Shown: positions 1 to 7,954 of the stretch, piece after piece | How positions within the stretch are numbered: position 1 is the first letter of the stretch | Layout of the letters: every line of letters starts with the position of its first letter | Origin: Pseudomonadota bacterium | GTDB taxonomy: Bacteria > Pseudomonadota > Gammaproteobacteria > Steroidobacterales > Steroidobacteraceae | Assembly: GCA_021792555.1 (NCBI GenBank) | Contig: JAJYUL010000003.1 | Location: forward strand, 1 to 64,000 | DNA length: 64,000 bases | Reading direction: 5' to 3' | Notes under the pieces: generated by a model | Databases searched by the model: none | What the model saw: only the letters and a program-made list of their open reading frames with translations | What the model was told of the DNA's origin: nothing | Position numbers and translations under genes: made by a program

Positions 1-22
1 GGATGCGCCGAGCGAGAGGAAT

Positions 23-98
23 TGGTGCCGGGAATAGGATTCGAACCTACGACCCGCGCATTACGAATGCGCTGCTCTACCAGCTGAGCTATCCCGGC
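23..98 (-). tRNA. tRNA-Thr (anticodon CGU)
   Basis: Read on the minus strand, this 76-nt stretch folds as a full cloverleaf. The acceptor stem GCCGGGA pairs with TCCCGGC, the D arm reads AGCTC..GAGC, the anticodon stem GCGCA/TGCGC closes the loop TTCGTAA, and the T arm carries GGTTCGAATCC. The anticodon CGT reads ACG codons, so the charged amino acid is threonine. The discriminator base is A and the 3' CCA is encoded in the DNA. The sequence closely follows gammaproteobacterial tRNA-Thr(CGU). It lies downstream of the small membrane protein gene on the same strand. Confidence 0.97.
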
Positions 99-153
99 GC
101 CGGGCCGCGCATTCTATAGACTGTCGCGTCCGCCGTCACCCCGGGGGCGCCGC

Positions 154-456
154 CTAGCGTCCGGGGGCGGTCGGTCCGGATCCTGAACCCGGCGGCGGAA
201 AACCTGGGGCGCTCGGGGTGCCGGGGGCACCCGGGCCGGCGCGGCCCCGCCAAGCCGGCCACTCGCCGAAGGCGAGGAAGTACACGAAGATCAGATTGGC
301 GAGCGGAACGACCAGCAGCAGGCTCAGCCAGGGGGACAGGCCCACCCGTGTGCAGATGCGCCAGAACGGGATGATGGCGATGGCGGCCATGATCGGCCAG
401 CCGAGCCCCCAGAACCCGAGCATCCACGGATGGAAGAAGCCGTAGGACATGTACAC
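154..456 (-). CDS. Small hydrophobic membrane protein of unknown function
   Basis: This 100-residue protein has two predicted membrane helices, about residues 9-30 and 41-63, separated by a short basic turn (WRICTRVG). A Gly/Pro/Ala-rich hydrophilic tail of about 35 residues follows. I do not recognise a named family with confidence. The layout resembles small inner-membrane proteins that keep a conserved PFWRIC...GLSPWL region. The start is GTG at 456, chosen because a GGGGGG run lies six bases upstream; an ATG two codons later is the alternative. It sits between the Fur-type regulator and tRNA-Thr on the same strand. Hydrophobicity and the upstream G-rich site support a real gene; the function is unknown. 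Confidence 0.6.
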   Translation of the reverse strand: MYMSYGFFHPWMLGFWGLGWPIMAAIAIIPFWRICTRVGLSPWLSLLLVVPLANLIFVYFLAFGEWPAWRGRAGPGAPGTPSAPGFPPPGSGSGPTAPGR

Positions 457-488
457 GGTGAACCCCCCTGCAAGCGCACGTCAGTGCT

Positions 489-926
489 TCAGGACGCTTT
501 TCTTCTCAGGCGAATCACCAAATCGATGCCCTCCACCTCGGTGCCCGGGGGCGGCGGCGGCAGGCGGCTGAACTCCACATCGGGCACCGGAACGTCGATC
601 AGTGCTCCGCTCGAGAGATCGTGAAAATGGTAGTGCGCATCCACATTGGAGTCGAACCAGGCCCGCGCCCCGTCGACCGAAAGCTGCCGGATCAGGCCGT
701 GGGAGGCAAATAGATTCAAGGTGTTGTAGACGGTCGCCTTGGAGACCCGTGCGCCGCTGGCGCGCAGGTTCGCAAGGATCTGCTCCGCCGAAAGGTGCTG
801 CGGCTCTGAGAGCAGCAGCGTGGCGATGCGCATGCGCTGCGCGGTCGGCCGGATGCCGCAATCGGCCATGCGTCGCTGGCAGCGGACCGTGACCGATTCG
901 TGGGCAGGTGACGCGATGGCGTCCAT
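489..926 (-). CDS. Fur-family transcriptional regulator, Irr-like
   Basis: This 145-residue protein has the Fur winged-helix DNA-binding domain (residues about 15-90; RPTAQRMRIATLLL, then KATVYNTLNLFASHGLI). A dimerisation domain with the histidine-rich HYHFHD segment follows. The CxxC structural zinc pairs usual in Fur and Zur are absent, and the C-terminus ends in IDLVIRLRRK. Both features match Irr-type members, which respond to haem and iron rather than Fe2+ alone. Irr identity is my inference from these motifs; a peroxide or metal sensor of the PerR type is possible. No Shine-Dalgarno is visible. A perfect TATAAT lies seven bases before the ATG, so the mRNA is probably leaderless. Confidence 0.85.
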   Translation of the reverse strand: MDAIASPAHESVTVRCQRRMADCGIRPTAQRMRIATLLLSEPQHLSAEQILANLRASGARVSKATVYNTLNLFASHGLIRQLSVDGARAWFDSNVDAHYHFHDLSSGALIDVPVPDVEFSRLPPPPPGTEVEGIDLVIRLRRKAS

Positions 927-939
927 AGGCGAGATTATA
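927..939 (-). promoter_or_regulatory. TATAAT -10 box abutting the irr-like start codon
   Basis: On the minus strand TATAAT (934-939) is followed by exactly seven bases and then the ATG at 926. This puts the predicted transcription start at the start codon. No good -35 is visible at the usual distance. It is one of several such sites in the window. Confidence 0.5.
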
Positions 940-967
940 GCCGGACTTCAGCGAAATTTAGGCAAAA

Positions 968-3637
968 TCAGGCCACCGCGGCCTTGAGCACACGCTGCGG
1001 TTGCGCCACGCCGTAACCCTGCGCGAAATCCACCCCGAGGCTCGTCAGCATCTCGATGATCTCGGCATTCTCGGCGAACTCGGCAATCGTCTTCTTGCCG
1101 GTGAGGTGGCCGATCTCATTGATCGAGCGGACCATCTCCCGGTCGATCGGATCGCGCAGGATCTCGCGCACGAAGCTGCCGTCGATCTTGAGGAAATCCA
1201 CCGGGAAGTGCTTCAGGTAGCCGAAGGAGGACAGGCCCGTGCCGAAATCATCCAGCGCGAACTTGCAGCCGAGCTCCTTCAGCGCCTGAATGAATCGATT
1301 GGCCTGGGAGAAGCTGGCCACCGCCGCAGTCTCGGTGATCTCGAAGCAGATCTTCGAGCCGTCGAGTCCACTGCGGTGGAACTGGTCGATCACGAACGGC
1401 AGGAACTTGTCGTCCCCCAGGCTCTGCCCGGACAGATTGATCGAGCACATGGCGAGCTTCTCGCGCTCGTCGGCCTCCGAGACCAGCCAGCGGAAGGCAT
1501 TCTCGATCACCCAGCGGTCGATTGCCGGGGTGATGCCGTAGCGCTCGGCCGCGGCGATGAAGTCGTTCGGGGTGACGATGCGGCCCGCCTCGTCCTTCAG
1601 GCGCAGCAGCAGCTCGTAATGCGCTCCGGGATCGGCGTGCTGCAGCGGCTGGATCGCCATGCGGTGCAGCTCGAATCTGCCTTCCTCGAGCGCGGTGTTG
1701 ATGCGGGCGGCCCACTGCATCTCGCGCCGGCGCCGCATCAGCTCCATGTCGTTCTCGGCGAAGCTGTGCACGCGGTTGCGGCCGGCTTCCTTGGCCGCGG
1801 TGCAGGCGCTGTCGGCGGCCGAGAGGATCGAGGCGACATCCTCGTTGTCGGCGGTGATCGGCACCACCCCCACGCTTGCCCCGAGGCGGAACACCCGGTC
1901 CTCCCAGGTGAAGCGGAAATTGCGCACGCTCTCGCGCAGCTGCTCGGCGGTGCGCATCGCCTCATCGAGCGAGCAGCTCTCGAGCAGGATGCCGAATTCG
2001 TCCCCGCCGAGGCGCGAGAGCGTGTCGCGCCAGCGGATCTTGGACTTCAGCAGCGCTCCGACCTGGCCGAGCAGCGCATCGCCCGCGCTGTGGCCGCAGG
2101 TGTCGTTGACGATCTTGAATTGATCGATGTCGAGGTAGCACAGCGCGTAGGAGGACTCGTGCGCCTTGGCGCTCTTCAGCGCCCGCTCCAGGCGGTTCTC
2201 GAACTCGCGCCGGTTGACGAGCCCGGTGAGCAGGTCGTGGCTGGCATGGTAGGACAGGCGCCGGTTCAGCTCCCGCGCCTCGCTCACGTCGTGGAACACC
2301 AGCACCCCGCCGGTGACCTTGCCGGCCCCGTCGCGGATCGGCGCCGCGGTGCTCTCGACGTACAGCTCATTGCCGTCGCGCCGGATCAGCAGCATCGGGC
2401 GGACCGATTTGATCGGGCGGACGCGCCGGATGGACATGGTGAGCGGATTTTCCAGCGGCTCGCAGGTTTCCTCGTGGAAGGCGCGGAAGATCTCCTCGAC
2501 CGGCCGCCCCATGGCGCTCTCGAGCCGCCAGCCGGTGAGCGACTCGGCGACCGGATTGATGTAATCGATGACCGATTCGGCATCGGTGGTGATGACCCCG
2601 TCGCCGATCGACTGCAGGGTGATCTGCGCGCTTTCCTTCTCGCGAAACAGCGCTTCCTCGTACAGCTTGCGCTCGGTGATGTCGAACTCGACGCCCACCA
2701 GGCGCAGCAAGCGGCCGTGCTCATCGACGCGCGCGGTGGCCCGGCTGACCACCCAGCGCCACTCGCCGTTGCGGTGGCGCATGCGGTGGGTGCTCTCGAA
2801 GATCGGCGTCTTGCCGTCGATGTGCTCGCGCAGCGCGGCCTGGACCCGCGGCAGATCGTCCGGGTGCACCAGGCTGCTCCAGTCCGGCGAGCCGCGCAGG
2901 TCCTCGTCCCGGTAGCCGAGCATCGCCTTCCAGCGGGGCGAGAAGTACACCTCGTTGTTCTCGACGTCGAAGTCCCACAGCCCGTCGTTGGCTGCCGCCT
3001 GCGCCAGGCTGTTGCGCTCCTCGAGCTTTGCGAGGCGCGCCTCCATCTGCAGCCGCTCCATGCCGGTGGCGAGACTGGTGCCGATGAGCTTCATCAGCAG
3101 CTGCTGTCCGACCTCCCAGGCGCGCGGCAGGGTATTGGCGAGCCCGAGCAGCCCCGCGGGGCGGCCCTGGATTCGCAGCGCCACCAGCAGCACCGAGCCG
3201 ATGTAGAGCGAGGCGAAGCGCTGCCCTTCGGCGCTTTGCTCGCGTGTGGCGCGCGCGGTGTCGGGAATCTGGGAGAGCCGCAGGTGATCGAGCCGACCGT
3301 TCAGCCACGGCAGCGACTCCAGGGGGGTCTCCTGCAGCCCCTCGGGGCGGCATTGGCTGAGGGCGGTGCGCTCGAACTGCACGTCCTGGATGACCGCGTG
3401 ATCCGCCCGCAGCAGCGCCACGAAGGCGCAATCGACCCCGGTGAGCTCGCGCAGCAGCGCCAGGTTGCGCTGCAGGCACGCGCTCTGGGTGCCTTTGCGC
3501 ATGTTCTGGAATTCGACGGCGATCTGCGTGCAGGTGCCGTCGATGGCCAGCCGCGACGTGCGGTCCTTCCACGCGTCGGACGCCAGGATGTCCGTGGAGG
3601 TGAAGTCCGCTGGTCTGTCCGGCGGTTGACTCGACAT
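968..3637 (-). CDS. GAF-PAS-PAS-GGDEF-EAL c-di-GMP turnover protein
   Basis: This 889-residue cytoplasmic signalling protein has no membrane segment. Domains in order are: a GAF-like sensor (about 40-195), a PAS fold of the PAS_3 type (about 205-330; HPDDLPRVQAALREH), a second PAS (about 335-460), a GGDEF diguanylate cyclase (about 460-625) and an EAL phosphodiesterase (about 640-885). The cyclase has an intact RLGGDEFG and an RWRD product-inhibition site five residues upstream. The EAL domain keeps ELLLR, NLSGQSL, EITETAAV, DDFGTGLSS and the following FLKID lysine, so both activities could be functional. The effective direction cannot be told from sequence. It is likely monocistronic, preceded by a roughly 250-bp intergenic region. 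Confidence 0.93.
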   Translation of the reverse strand: MSSQPPDRPADFTSTDILASDAWKDRTSRLAIDGTCTQIAVEFQNMRKGTQSACLQRNLALLRELTGVDCAFVALLRADHAVIQDVQFERTALSQCRPEGLQETPLESLPWLNGRLDHLRLSQIPDTARATREQSAEGQRFASLYIGSVLLVALRIQGRPAGLLGLANTLPRAWEVGQQLLMKLIGTSLATGMERLQMEARLAKLEERNSLAQAAANDGLWDFDVENNEVYFSPRWKAMLGYRDEDLRGSPDWSSLVHPDDLPRVQAALREHIDGKTPIFESTHRMRHRNGEWRWVVSRATARVDEHGRLLRLVGVEFDITERKLYEEALFREKESAQITLQSIGDGVITTDAESVIDYINPVAESLTGWRLESAMGRPVEEIFRAFHEETCEPLENPLTMSIRRVRPIKSVRPMLLIRRDGNELYVESTAAPIRDGAGKVTGGVLVFHDVSEARELNRRLSYHASHDLLTGLVNRREFENRLERALKSAKAHESSYALCYLDIDQFKIVNDTCGHSAGDALLGQVGALLKSKIRWRDTLSRLGGDEFGILLESCSLDEAMRTAEQLRESVRNFRFTWEDRVFRLGASVGVVPITADNEDVASILSAADSACTAAKEAGRNRVHSFAENDMELMRRRREMQWAARINTALEEGRFELHRMAIQPLQHADPGAHYELLLRLKDEAGRIVTPNDFIAAAERYGITPAIDRWVIENAFRWLVSEADEREKLAMCSINLSGQSLGDDKFLPFVIDQFHRSGLDGSKICFEITETAAVASFSQANRFIQALKELGCKFALDDFGTGLSSFGYLKHFPVDFLKIDGSFVREILRDPIDREMVRSINEIGHLTGKKTIAEFAENAEIIEMLTSLGVDFAQGYGVAQPQRVLKAAVA

Positions 3638-3836
3638 GAACCGGTAACCTCTAAGCCCGTCGTTGCAGCATACACGCGGGCTGTCCGCGCTCGCGTGAAC
3701 TGCCGCCTGGCCGTACGGGGTGATCGGACCTTTGGTCTTCTAACGAGTTACGGCGGATTTTCGCATACCTATTCAAGAACACAAGCTAACGTGCTGTTCG
3801 GCCAGGGGTTGCCGACTTGACAGAATCCGGCTGGAA

Positions 3837-3857
3837 CCGGTTCAAGATGCGAACCGG
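3837..3857 (-). terminator. Hairpin downstream of the DUF374 gene
   Basis: A 7-bp inverted repeat (CCGGTTC / GAACCGG, 7-base loop) lies about 29 bases beyond the stop of the acyltransferase gene, inside the 248-bp gap before the GGDEF-EAL gene. There is no U-tract, so termination is uncertain. The rest of that gap holds no ORF I can support and presumably carries the promoter of the GGDEF-EAL gene. Confidence 0.3.
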
Positions 3858-3885
3858 CGCACGGTTTCGGCCCGCCGCGGCGCGC

Positions 3886-4617
3886 TCAGCCGAGCGCCCG
3901 GCGCGCCGATTCGAAGGTGCGCTTGAGCTCGGCGGTCATCTGCACCTGCAGCGCCGCGAGGCCCTGGGCATCGAGCGTGCGCGGCACGTGGCGGGGCGGC
4001 CCGATGGCGATCGCGATGCGCGCGAAGGGCTTGGGGATGACGAACCGGTCCCACTTGATCCGCCAGGCGCTCGAGGCGGCGTAGGCCATGGGCACGATGG
4101 GCCGGCCGGACATCTGTGCGAGCAGGATCGCACCCGGCTTGAACTGGTAGCGCGGCCCGCGCGGCCCGTCCGGCGTGATGGCCGGGGAGATGTTCTCCTT
4201 GACAAGCGCCTGGTAGTAATCGCGCAGCGCGCGCGCGCCGGTGTGCGTCGAGGAGCCGCGGATGACGTGCGCGCCGAGGCGGCGCACCAGCATCGCGCCG
4301 AGCTCCCCGTCGACCGAGGGGCTGATCAGCCAGCCGACCTTCATGCCGCGCCCGCTCTGCTCGAGCAGGTATTTGCCGCAGAACAGCTGGTGCTGGTGCC
4401 AGTAGCACGGCAACACCGAGGGCGTCTCGGCGAGCGCGGCGCGCAGGTGTTCCTCGCCCTCGATCTTCACCACGCGGCACAGGCGCCACCAGGAGCGGAT
4501 CACGGCCAGCCCGAGCGGTATCGCCAGGCGGTACAGCGCGCGGCGCAGCGGGGTCATGCGCCGGTCCGAGCGCGTGACCTTGCGGTAGAACGAATTGCGC
4601 AGGCCAGGCTCGGTCAT
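3886..4617 (-). CDS. DUF374-type lysophospholipid acyltransferase family protein
   Basis: This 243-residue protein belongs to the DUF374 branch of the LPLAT acyltransferase superfamily. It has an N-terminal hydrophobic stretch (LYRLAIPLGLAVIRSWW), a WHQHQLF catalytic-type histidine motif near residue 80, and the hallmark TPDGPRGPRYQFKPG block near residue 150. Members transfer acyl chains to lipid acceptors at the inner membrane; the substrate of this subfamily is poorly defined. The ATG at 4617 gives the family-typical length. The much longer antisense frame through the P450 gene (to 5955) is not the true start. It is divergent from the P450-FAAL pair, 51 bp away, so a shared role in lipid tailoring is plausible but inferred. 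Confidence 0.85.
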   Translation of the reverse strand: MTEPGLRNSFYRKVTRSDRRMTPLRRALYRLAIPLGLAVIRSWWRLCRVVKIEGEEHLRAALAETPSVLPCYWHQHQLFCGKYLLEQSGRGMKVGWLISPSVDGELGAMLVRRLGAHVIRGSSTHTGARALRDYYQALVKENISPAITPDGPRGPRYQFKPGAILLAQMSGRPIVPMAYAASSAWRIKWDRFVIPKPFARIAIAIGPPRHVPRTLDAQGLAALQVQMTAELKRTFESARRALG

Positions 4618-4651
4618 GCGGGAACGACTCCGATGGTGGGGCGACGATGGG

Positions 4652-4657
4652 TATAAT
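4652..4657 (+). promoter_or_regulatory. TATAAT -10 box before the P450 gene
   Basis: A perfect TATAAT lies 11 bases before the P450 ATG in the 51-bp divergent gap. A start about seven bases downstream would leave a 5' leader of only four or five bases. No convincing TTGACA is seen at 16-18 bp. No Shine-Dalgarno precedes the ATG. Confidence 0.4.
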
Positions 4658-4668
4658 TCACAGCTTAC

Positions 4669-5985
4669 ATGAGGAAGATTGCGACAACCCAGCACGGACC
4701 GCCGGTGGCGGCCGAGGCATTCGATATCGGCTCCACGGACGACTCCCTGGAGCGCATGAGGGAGCTGTTCGCCGCGCACGGGGACATCTACCGCGTCTTC
4801 GTTCCGAGCCGCAAGTCCCATACCTACGTCGTGCACCATCCCGATGACGTCAAGCGCATCCTGGTCACGAACCACCGCAACTACACCAAGGGCATCGGGC
4901 TCGACCGGGTGAAGATCCTGCTCGGCAACGGCATCATGACCAGCGAGGGGGAGTTCTGGCGCCGCCAGCGCATGATGCTGCAGCCGCTGTTTCACCGCCG
5001 GGTGATCACCCAGTTCGCCGAGGTGATCGCGGCGGCGAACGATGCGCTGCTCGCGCGCTGGGAGGCGCTCGCGCGCGCCGGGGAGCCGGTGAACCTCACC
5101 GACGAGATGAGCGAGCTCACCCTGGGGATCGTGCTGCGGTCCATCTTTGGGCGCGATCTTGAGCACATGTCCGCCGAGCTCGGCGGCAACCCCTTCGAGG
5201 TGATCACCAAGGAGCAGGCGCGCAACCTGCAGTTCGCCTACAAGTTCCGCTCCCTGACGCGCCTGGTGGCCGGCCTGATCGCGCGGCGGCGCCAGAGCGG
5301 CGAGGAGCATTTCGACTACGTGGCGATGCTCATGAACGCCCGCGACAAGGACACCGGCGAGGCGATGAGCGAGCGCGAGCTGATCGATGAGATCCTGACG
5401 CTGGTGGTCGCCGGGCACGAGACCACCGCGAGCGGCCTGAACTGGACCTGGTATCTCATCGCCCAGCACCCGCAAGTCGAGGCCCGGCTGCACGCGGAGC
5501 TCGACGCCTCGATCCTCGCTGCCGAGCGGGCGCCGAGCCTCGCGCAGGTCGAGCAGCTTACCTATACGCGCCAGGTGATCGACGAGGCGCTGCGGCTGTA
5601 TCCGCCCGGCTGGCTGCTCTCGCGGCGCACGATCGAGCCGGACGTGCTGTGCGGCTACGAGATTCCATCGGGTGCCAACGTGCTGCTGCCGCTTTATCTG
5701 CTGCACCGCCATCCGCGCTACTGGAAGAACCCGGATGCATTCATGCCCGAGCGCTTCGCGAGCGAACACGAGGCCGAGCGGCCGCGCTTCGCGTACATGC
5801 CGTTCGCCGCCGGCCCCCGGCACTGCATCGGGGAGACCTTCGCGCTCTACGAGATGCTGATGCACGTGCAGCGCACGGCACGCGCGTTCCGCCTGGTGCA
5901 CGTGCCGCGTGAGCCCTTCGCGCTCGAGGCGCAGATCAACCTGCGCACCCGCCACCCCGTCTACATGAGATTGGAACGTCGCTGA
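4669..5985 (+). CDS. Cytochrome P450 monooxygenase
   Basis: This 438-residue soluble P450 has no N-terminal membrane anchor. The I-helix oxygen-activation motif AGHETTAS is near residue 254, the ExxR pair is in EALRLYPPGW, and the haem ligand Cys lies in FAAGPRHCIGE near residue 387. The pattern resembles the CYP4/CYP102-like group that hydroxylates fatty acids and other lipids; the substrate is inferred only. No reductase or ferredoxin gene is adjacent, so electrons must come from elsewhere. Its TGA overlaps the ATG of the acyl-AMP ligase by one base (TGATG), which indicates translational coupling and a common pathway. Confidence 0.95.
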   Translation: MRKIATTQHGPPVAAEAFDIGSTDDSLERMRELFAAHGDIYRVFVPSRKSHTYVVHHPDDVKRILVTNHRNYTKGIGLDRVKILLGNGIMTSEGEFWRRQRMMLQPLFHRRVITQFAEVIAAANDALLARWEALARAGEPVNLTDEMSELTLGIVLRSIFGRDLEHMSAELGGNPFEVITKEQARNLQFAYKFRSLTRLVAGLIARRRQSGEEHFDYVAMLMNARDKDTGEAMSERELIDEILTLVVAGHETTASGLNWTWYLIAQHPQVEARLHAELDASILAAERAPSLAQVEQLTYTRQVIDEALRLYPPGWLLSRRTIEPDVLCGYEIPSGANVLLPLYLLHRHPRYWKNPDAFMPERFASEHEAERPRFAYMPFAAGPRHCIGETFALYEMLMHVQRTARAFRLVHVPREPFALEAQINLRTRHPVYMRLERR

Positions 5986-7943
5986 TGCTTACTGTCACGA
6001 CCCTGACCGAACTGCTCGAGGCCAACCGCGGGTTTCCGCGCGGCGTCACCTACCTGGAAAGCGAGAAGGACTCGCGCACCGTCACGTTCGCCGAGCTGCA
6101 CGAGCGCGCGCTCGGGATCCTCTATCACCTGCAGCGCCTCGGCGCGCGCCCGGGCGACCGGCTGATCCTGTTCCTCGGCAACAACGAGCAGTTCATCGAC
6201 GCGTTCTGGGCGGCGATCATGGGCGGGATCGTGCCGGTGCCGGTGGCGCTCGGCATCAGCGACGAGCACCGCCACAAGCTGCTCAGGATCGCCCGGCGCC
6301 TCGGTGAGCCGTTCCTCTACAGCGAGCGGCGCTCCCTCGAGCGCATCGGGGCGTTCGCCGCCGCGAGCGGCCAGAGCGAGACCTTCGAGCGACTGCGCGG
6401 GCGCGCCTTCCTGGTCGATGACCTGGATGACATCTCGCGGCCGGGCAAGGTGCACCGCGCCCGCCCCGAGGATGTCGCCTTCATCCAGTTCTCCTCCGGC
6501 TCGACCAGCCAGCCCAAGGGCGTGGTGCTCACCCACGGCAACATCCTCGCCAACGCGCGCGGATCGACCGAGGTGGCCGGGTTCAACGAGCGCGACGTCA
6601 GCCTCTCGTGGATGCCGCTGACGCACGATATGGGCCTCATCGGCTTTCACCTGGTCATGTTCTTCAACCGGGTGCACGCGCACCTGATGCCGACCGACCT
6701 GTTCATCCGCCGGCCGCTGCTGTGGCTCGAGTTCGCGAGCCGCGTGCGCGCCTCGATCCTCTGCTCGCCGAATTTCGGCTACAAGCACTACCTGAAGGTG
6801 CTCGGCGAGCGGCCCCTCGAGGGGCTCGACCTCTCGAGCGTGCGGCTCATTTTCAACGGTGCCGAGCCGATCTCGGTGGCGCTGTGCGAGCAGTTCCTCG
6901 CGCGCCTCGCCCCGGCGCGCCTGAGCCGCAACGCCATGTATCCGGTCTACGGGCTCGCCGAGGCATCGCTCGCCGTGAGCTTCCCGCCGCCCGGCGCGCC
7001 GATGCGCACCCTGGTGCTCAACCGCCATGCGCTCGCCGTCGGCAGCGAGGTGCAGCGCCTCGAGCCCGGCGATCGCGACGGGATCGAGCTGGTCTCGGAA
7101 GGCAAGGCCATCCCGTACTGCAGCGTGCGCATCGCCGATGAGGAGGACCGGCCGCTGCCGGAGGGCCGGGTGGGCCATCTGCACATGCGCGGCGAGAACG
7201 TCACGGGCGGCTATTTCGAGGATCCGGAGGCGAACGCGGCGGCCTTCACCGCCGACGGCTGGCTGCGCACCGGGGATCTGGCGGTGGTCTGGGAAGGGGA
7301 TCTGTACGTCACGGGACGCGCCAAGGAGATCATCTTCGTCAACGGCCAGAACTACTACCCGCACGACCTGGAGGCCATCGCGCAGCATGTCGAGGGGCTC
7401 GAGCTCGGCAAGGTGGTGGCCGCCGGGGCGCGCAAGCGCGACAGCGACGTCGAGCAGCTGGTGCTGTTCGTGCTGCATCGCGGCGCCCTGGAGGACTTCG
7501 TGCCGCTCGCGACCGCCGCGGCGCGCGTGATCAACGAGCAGACCGGGCTCGAGGTCGCCGACGTCGTGCCGGTCAAGCGCATCCCGAAGACCACCAGCGG
7601 CAAGATCCAGCGGCACCTGCTCGAGCAAAGCTATACGGACGGGGAGTTTGACGCCGAGCTTGCCGCGCTGAGCGCATTGCGCGCCGAGCGCGGCACGGCA
7701 CACGCGGACGCGCGCACCGAGATCGAGGCGAAGCTCAAGGCGATCTGCGATGCGGCGCTCGGCGGCAAGCGCGTGTCGGTTGACGACAACCTCTTCGAGC
7801 TCGGCGCGAGCTCCCTGAAGCTGATCGAGATTCACGAGCAGATCGACCGGGAGTACCCGGGCAAGATCGATCTGACCGAGCTGTTCGATTTTCCGACGAT
7901 CGCCGAGCTCGCCCGTCACCTCGAGAGCAAGCTCGCCGGCTGA
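5985..7943 (+). CDS. Fatty-acyl-AMP ligase fused to an acyl carrier domain
   Basis: This 652-residue protein has an ANL-superfamily adenylation domain (about 1-560) with the P-loop-like SSGSTSQPKGVVLTHGN, the FAAL-typical region WMPLTHDMGLIGFH, and the late GRAKEIIFVNGQNYYP hinge. A C-terminal carrier domain follows (about 575-650), where FELGASSLKLIEIH provides the serine for phosphopantetheine. It should activate a carboxylic acid as acyl-AMP and load it on its own carrier. Normally a PKS, NRPS or ketosynthase takes the chain next, but none is present here. Coupling to the P450 suggests a carrier-bound or hydroxylated fatty acid. Orphan FAAL-ACP proteins are known but often unassigned. Confidence 0.93.
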   Translation: MLTVTTLTELLEANRGFPRGVTYLESEKDSRTVTFAELHERALGILYHLQRLGARPGDRLILFLGNNEQFIDAFWAAIMGGIVPVPVALGISDEHRHKLLRIARRLGEPFLYSERRSLERIGAFAAASGQSETFERLRGRAFLVDDLDDISRPGKVHRARPEDVAFIQFSSGSTSQPKGVVLTHGNILANARGSTEVAGFNERDVSLSWMPLTHDMGLIGFHLVMFFNRVHAHLMPTDLFIRRPLLWLEFASRVRASILCSPNFGYKHYLKVLGERPLEGLDLSSVRLIFNGAEPISVALCEQFLARLAPARLSRNAMYPVYGLAEASLAVSFPPPGAPMRTLVLNRHALAVGSEVQRLEPGDRDGIELVSEGKAIPYCSVRIADEEDRPLPEGRVGHLHMRGENVTGGYFEDPEANAAAFTADGWLRTGDLAVVWEGDLYVTGRAKEIIFVNGQNYYPHDLEAIAQHVEGLELGKVVAAGARKRDSDVEQLVLFVLHRGALEDFVPLATAAARVINEQTGLEVADVVPVKRIPKTTSGKIQRHLLEQSYTDGEFDAELAALSALRAERGTAHADARTEIEAKLKAICDAALGGKRVSVDDNLFELGASSLKLIEIHEQIDREYPGKIDLTELFDFPTIAELARHLESKLAG

Positions 7944-7954
7944 GCGCCCTCAGC
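7939..7954. terminator. Stop-codon hairpin between convergent FAAL and nadC
   Basis: GCTGAG-CGCC-CTCAGC forms a 6-bp stem with a 4-base loop. The TGA of the ligase and the reverse-strand TGA of nadC (TCA on this strand) both lie inside the stem. It could act on both strands, but there is no U-tract. Confidence 0.4.

Noticed and set aside
1001-3820. 939-residue open frame on the plus strand opposite the GGDEF-EAL gene
   Set aside because: It is antisense to a gene with intact domains. Its Leu/Ala/Arg/His-rich composition is typical of GC-rich shadow frames and no family motif is present.
4618-5955. Upstream extension of the DUF374 frame to 689 residues
   Set aside because: The added 446 residues lie antisense to the P450 and have shadow-frame composition. 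The ATG at 4617 gives the normal family length.
5961-7919. 652-residue minus-strand frame opposite the FAAL-ACP gene
   Set aside because: Equal length to the real gene and fully antisense; composition is that of a shadow frame.
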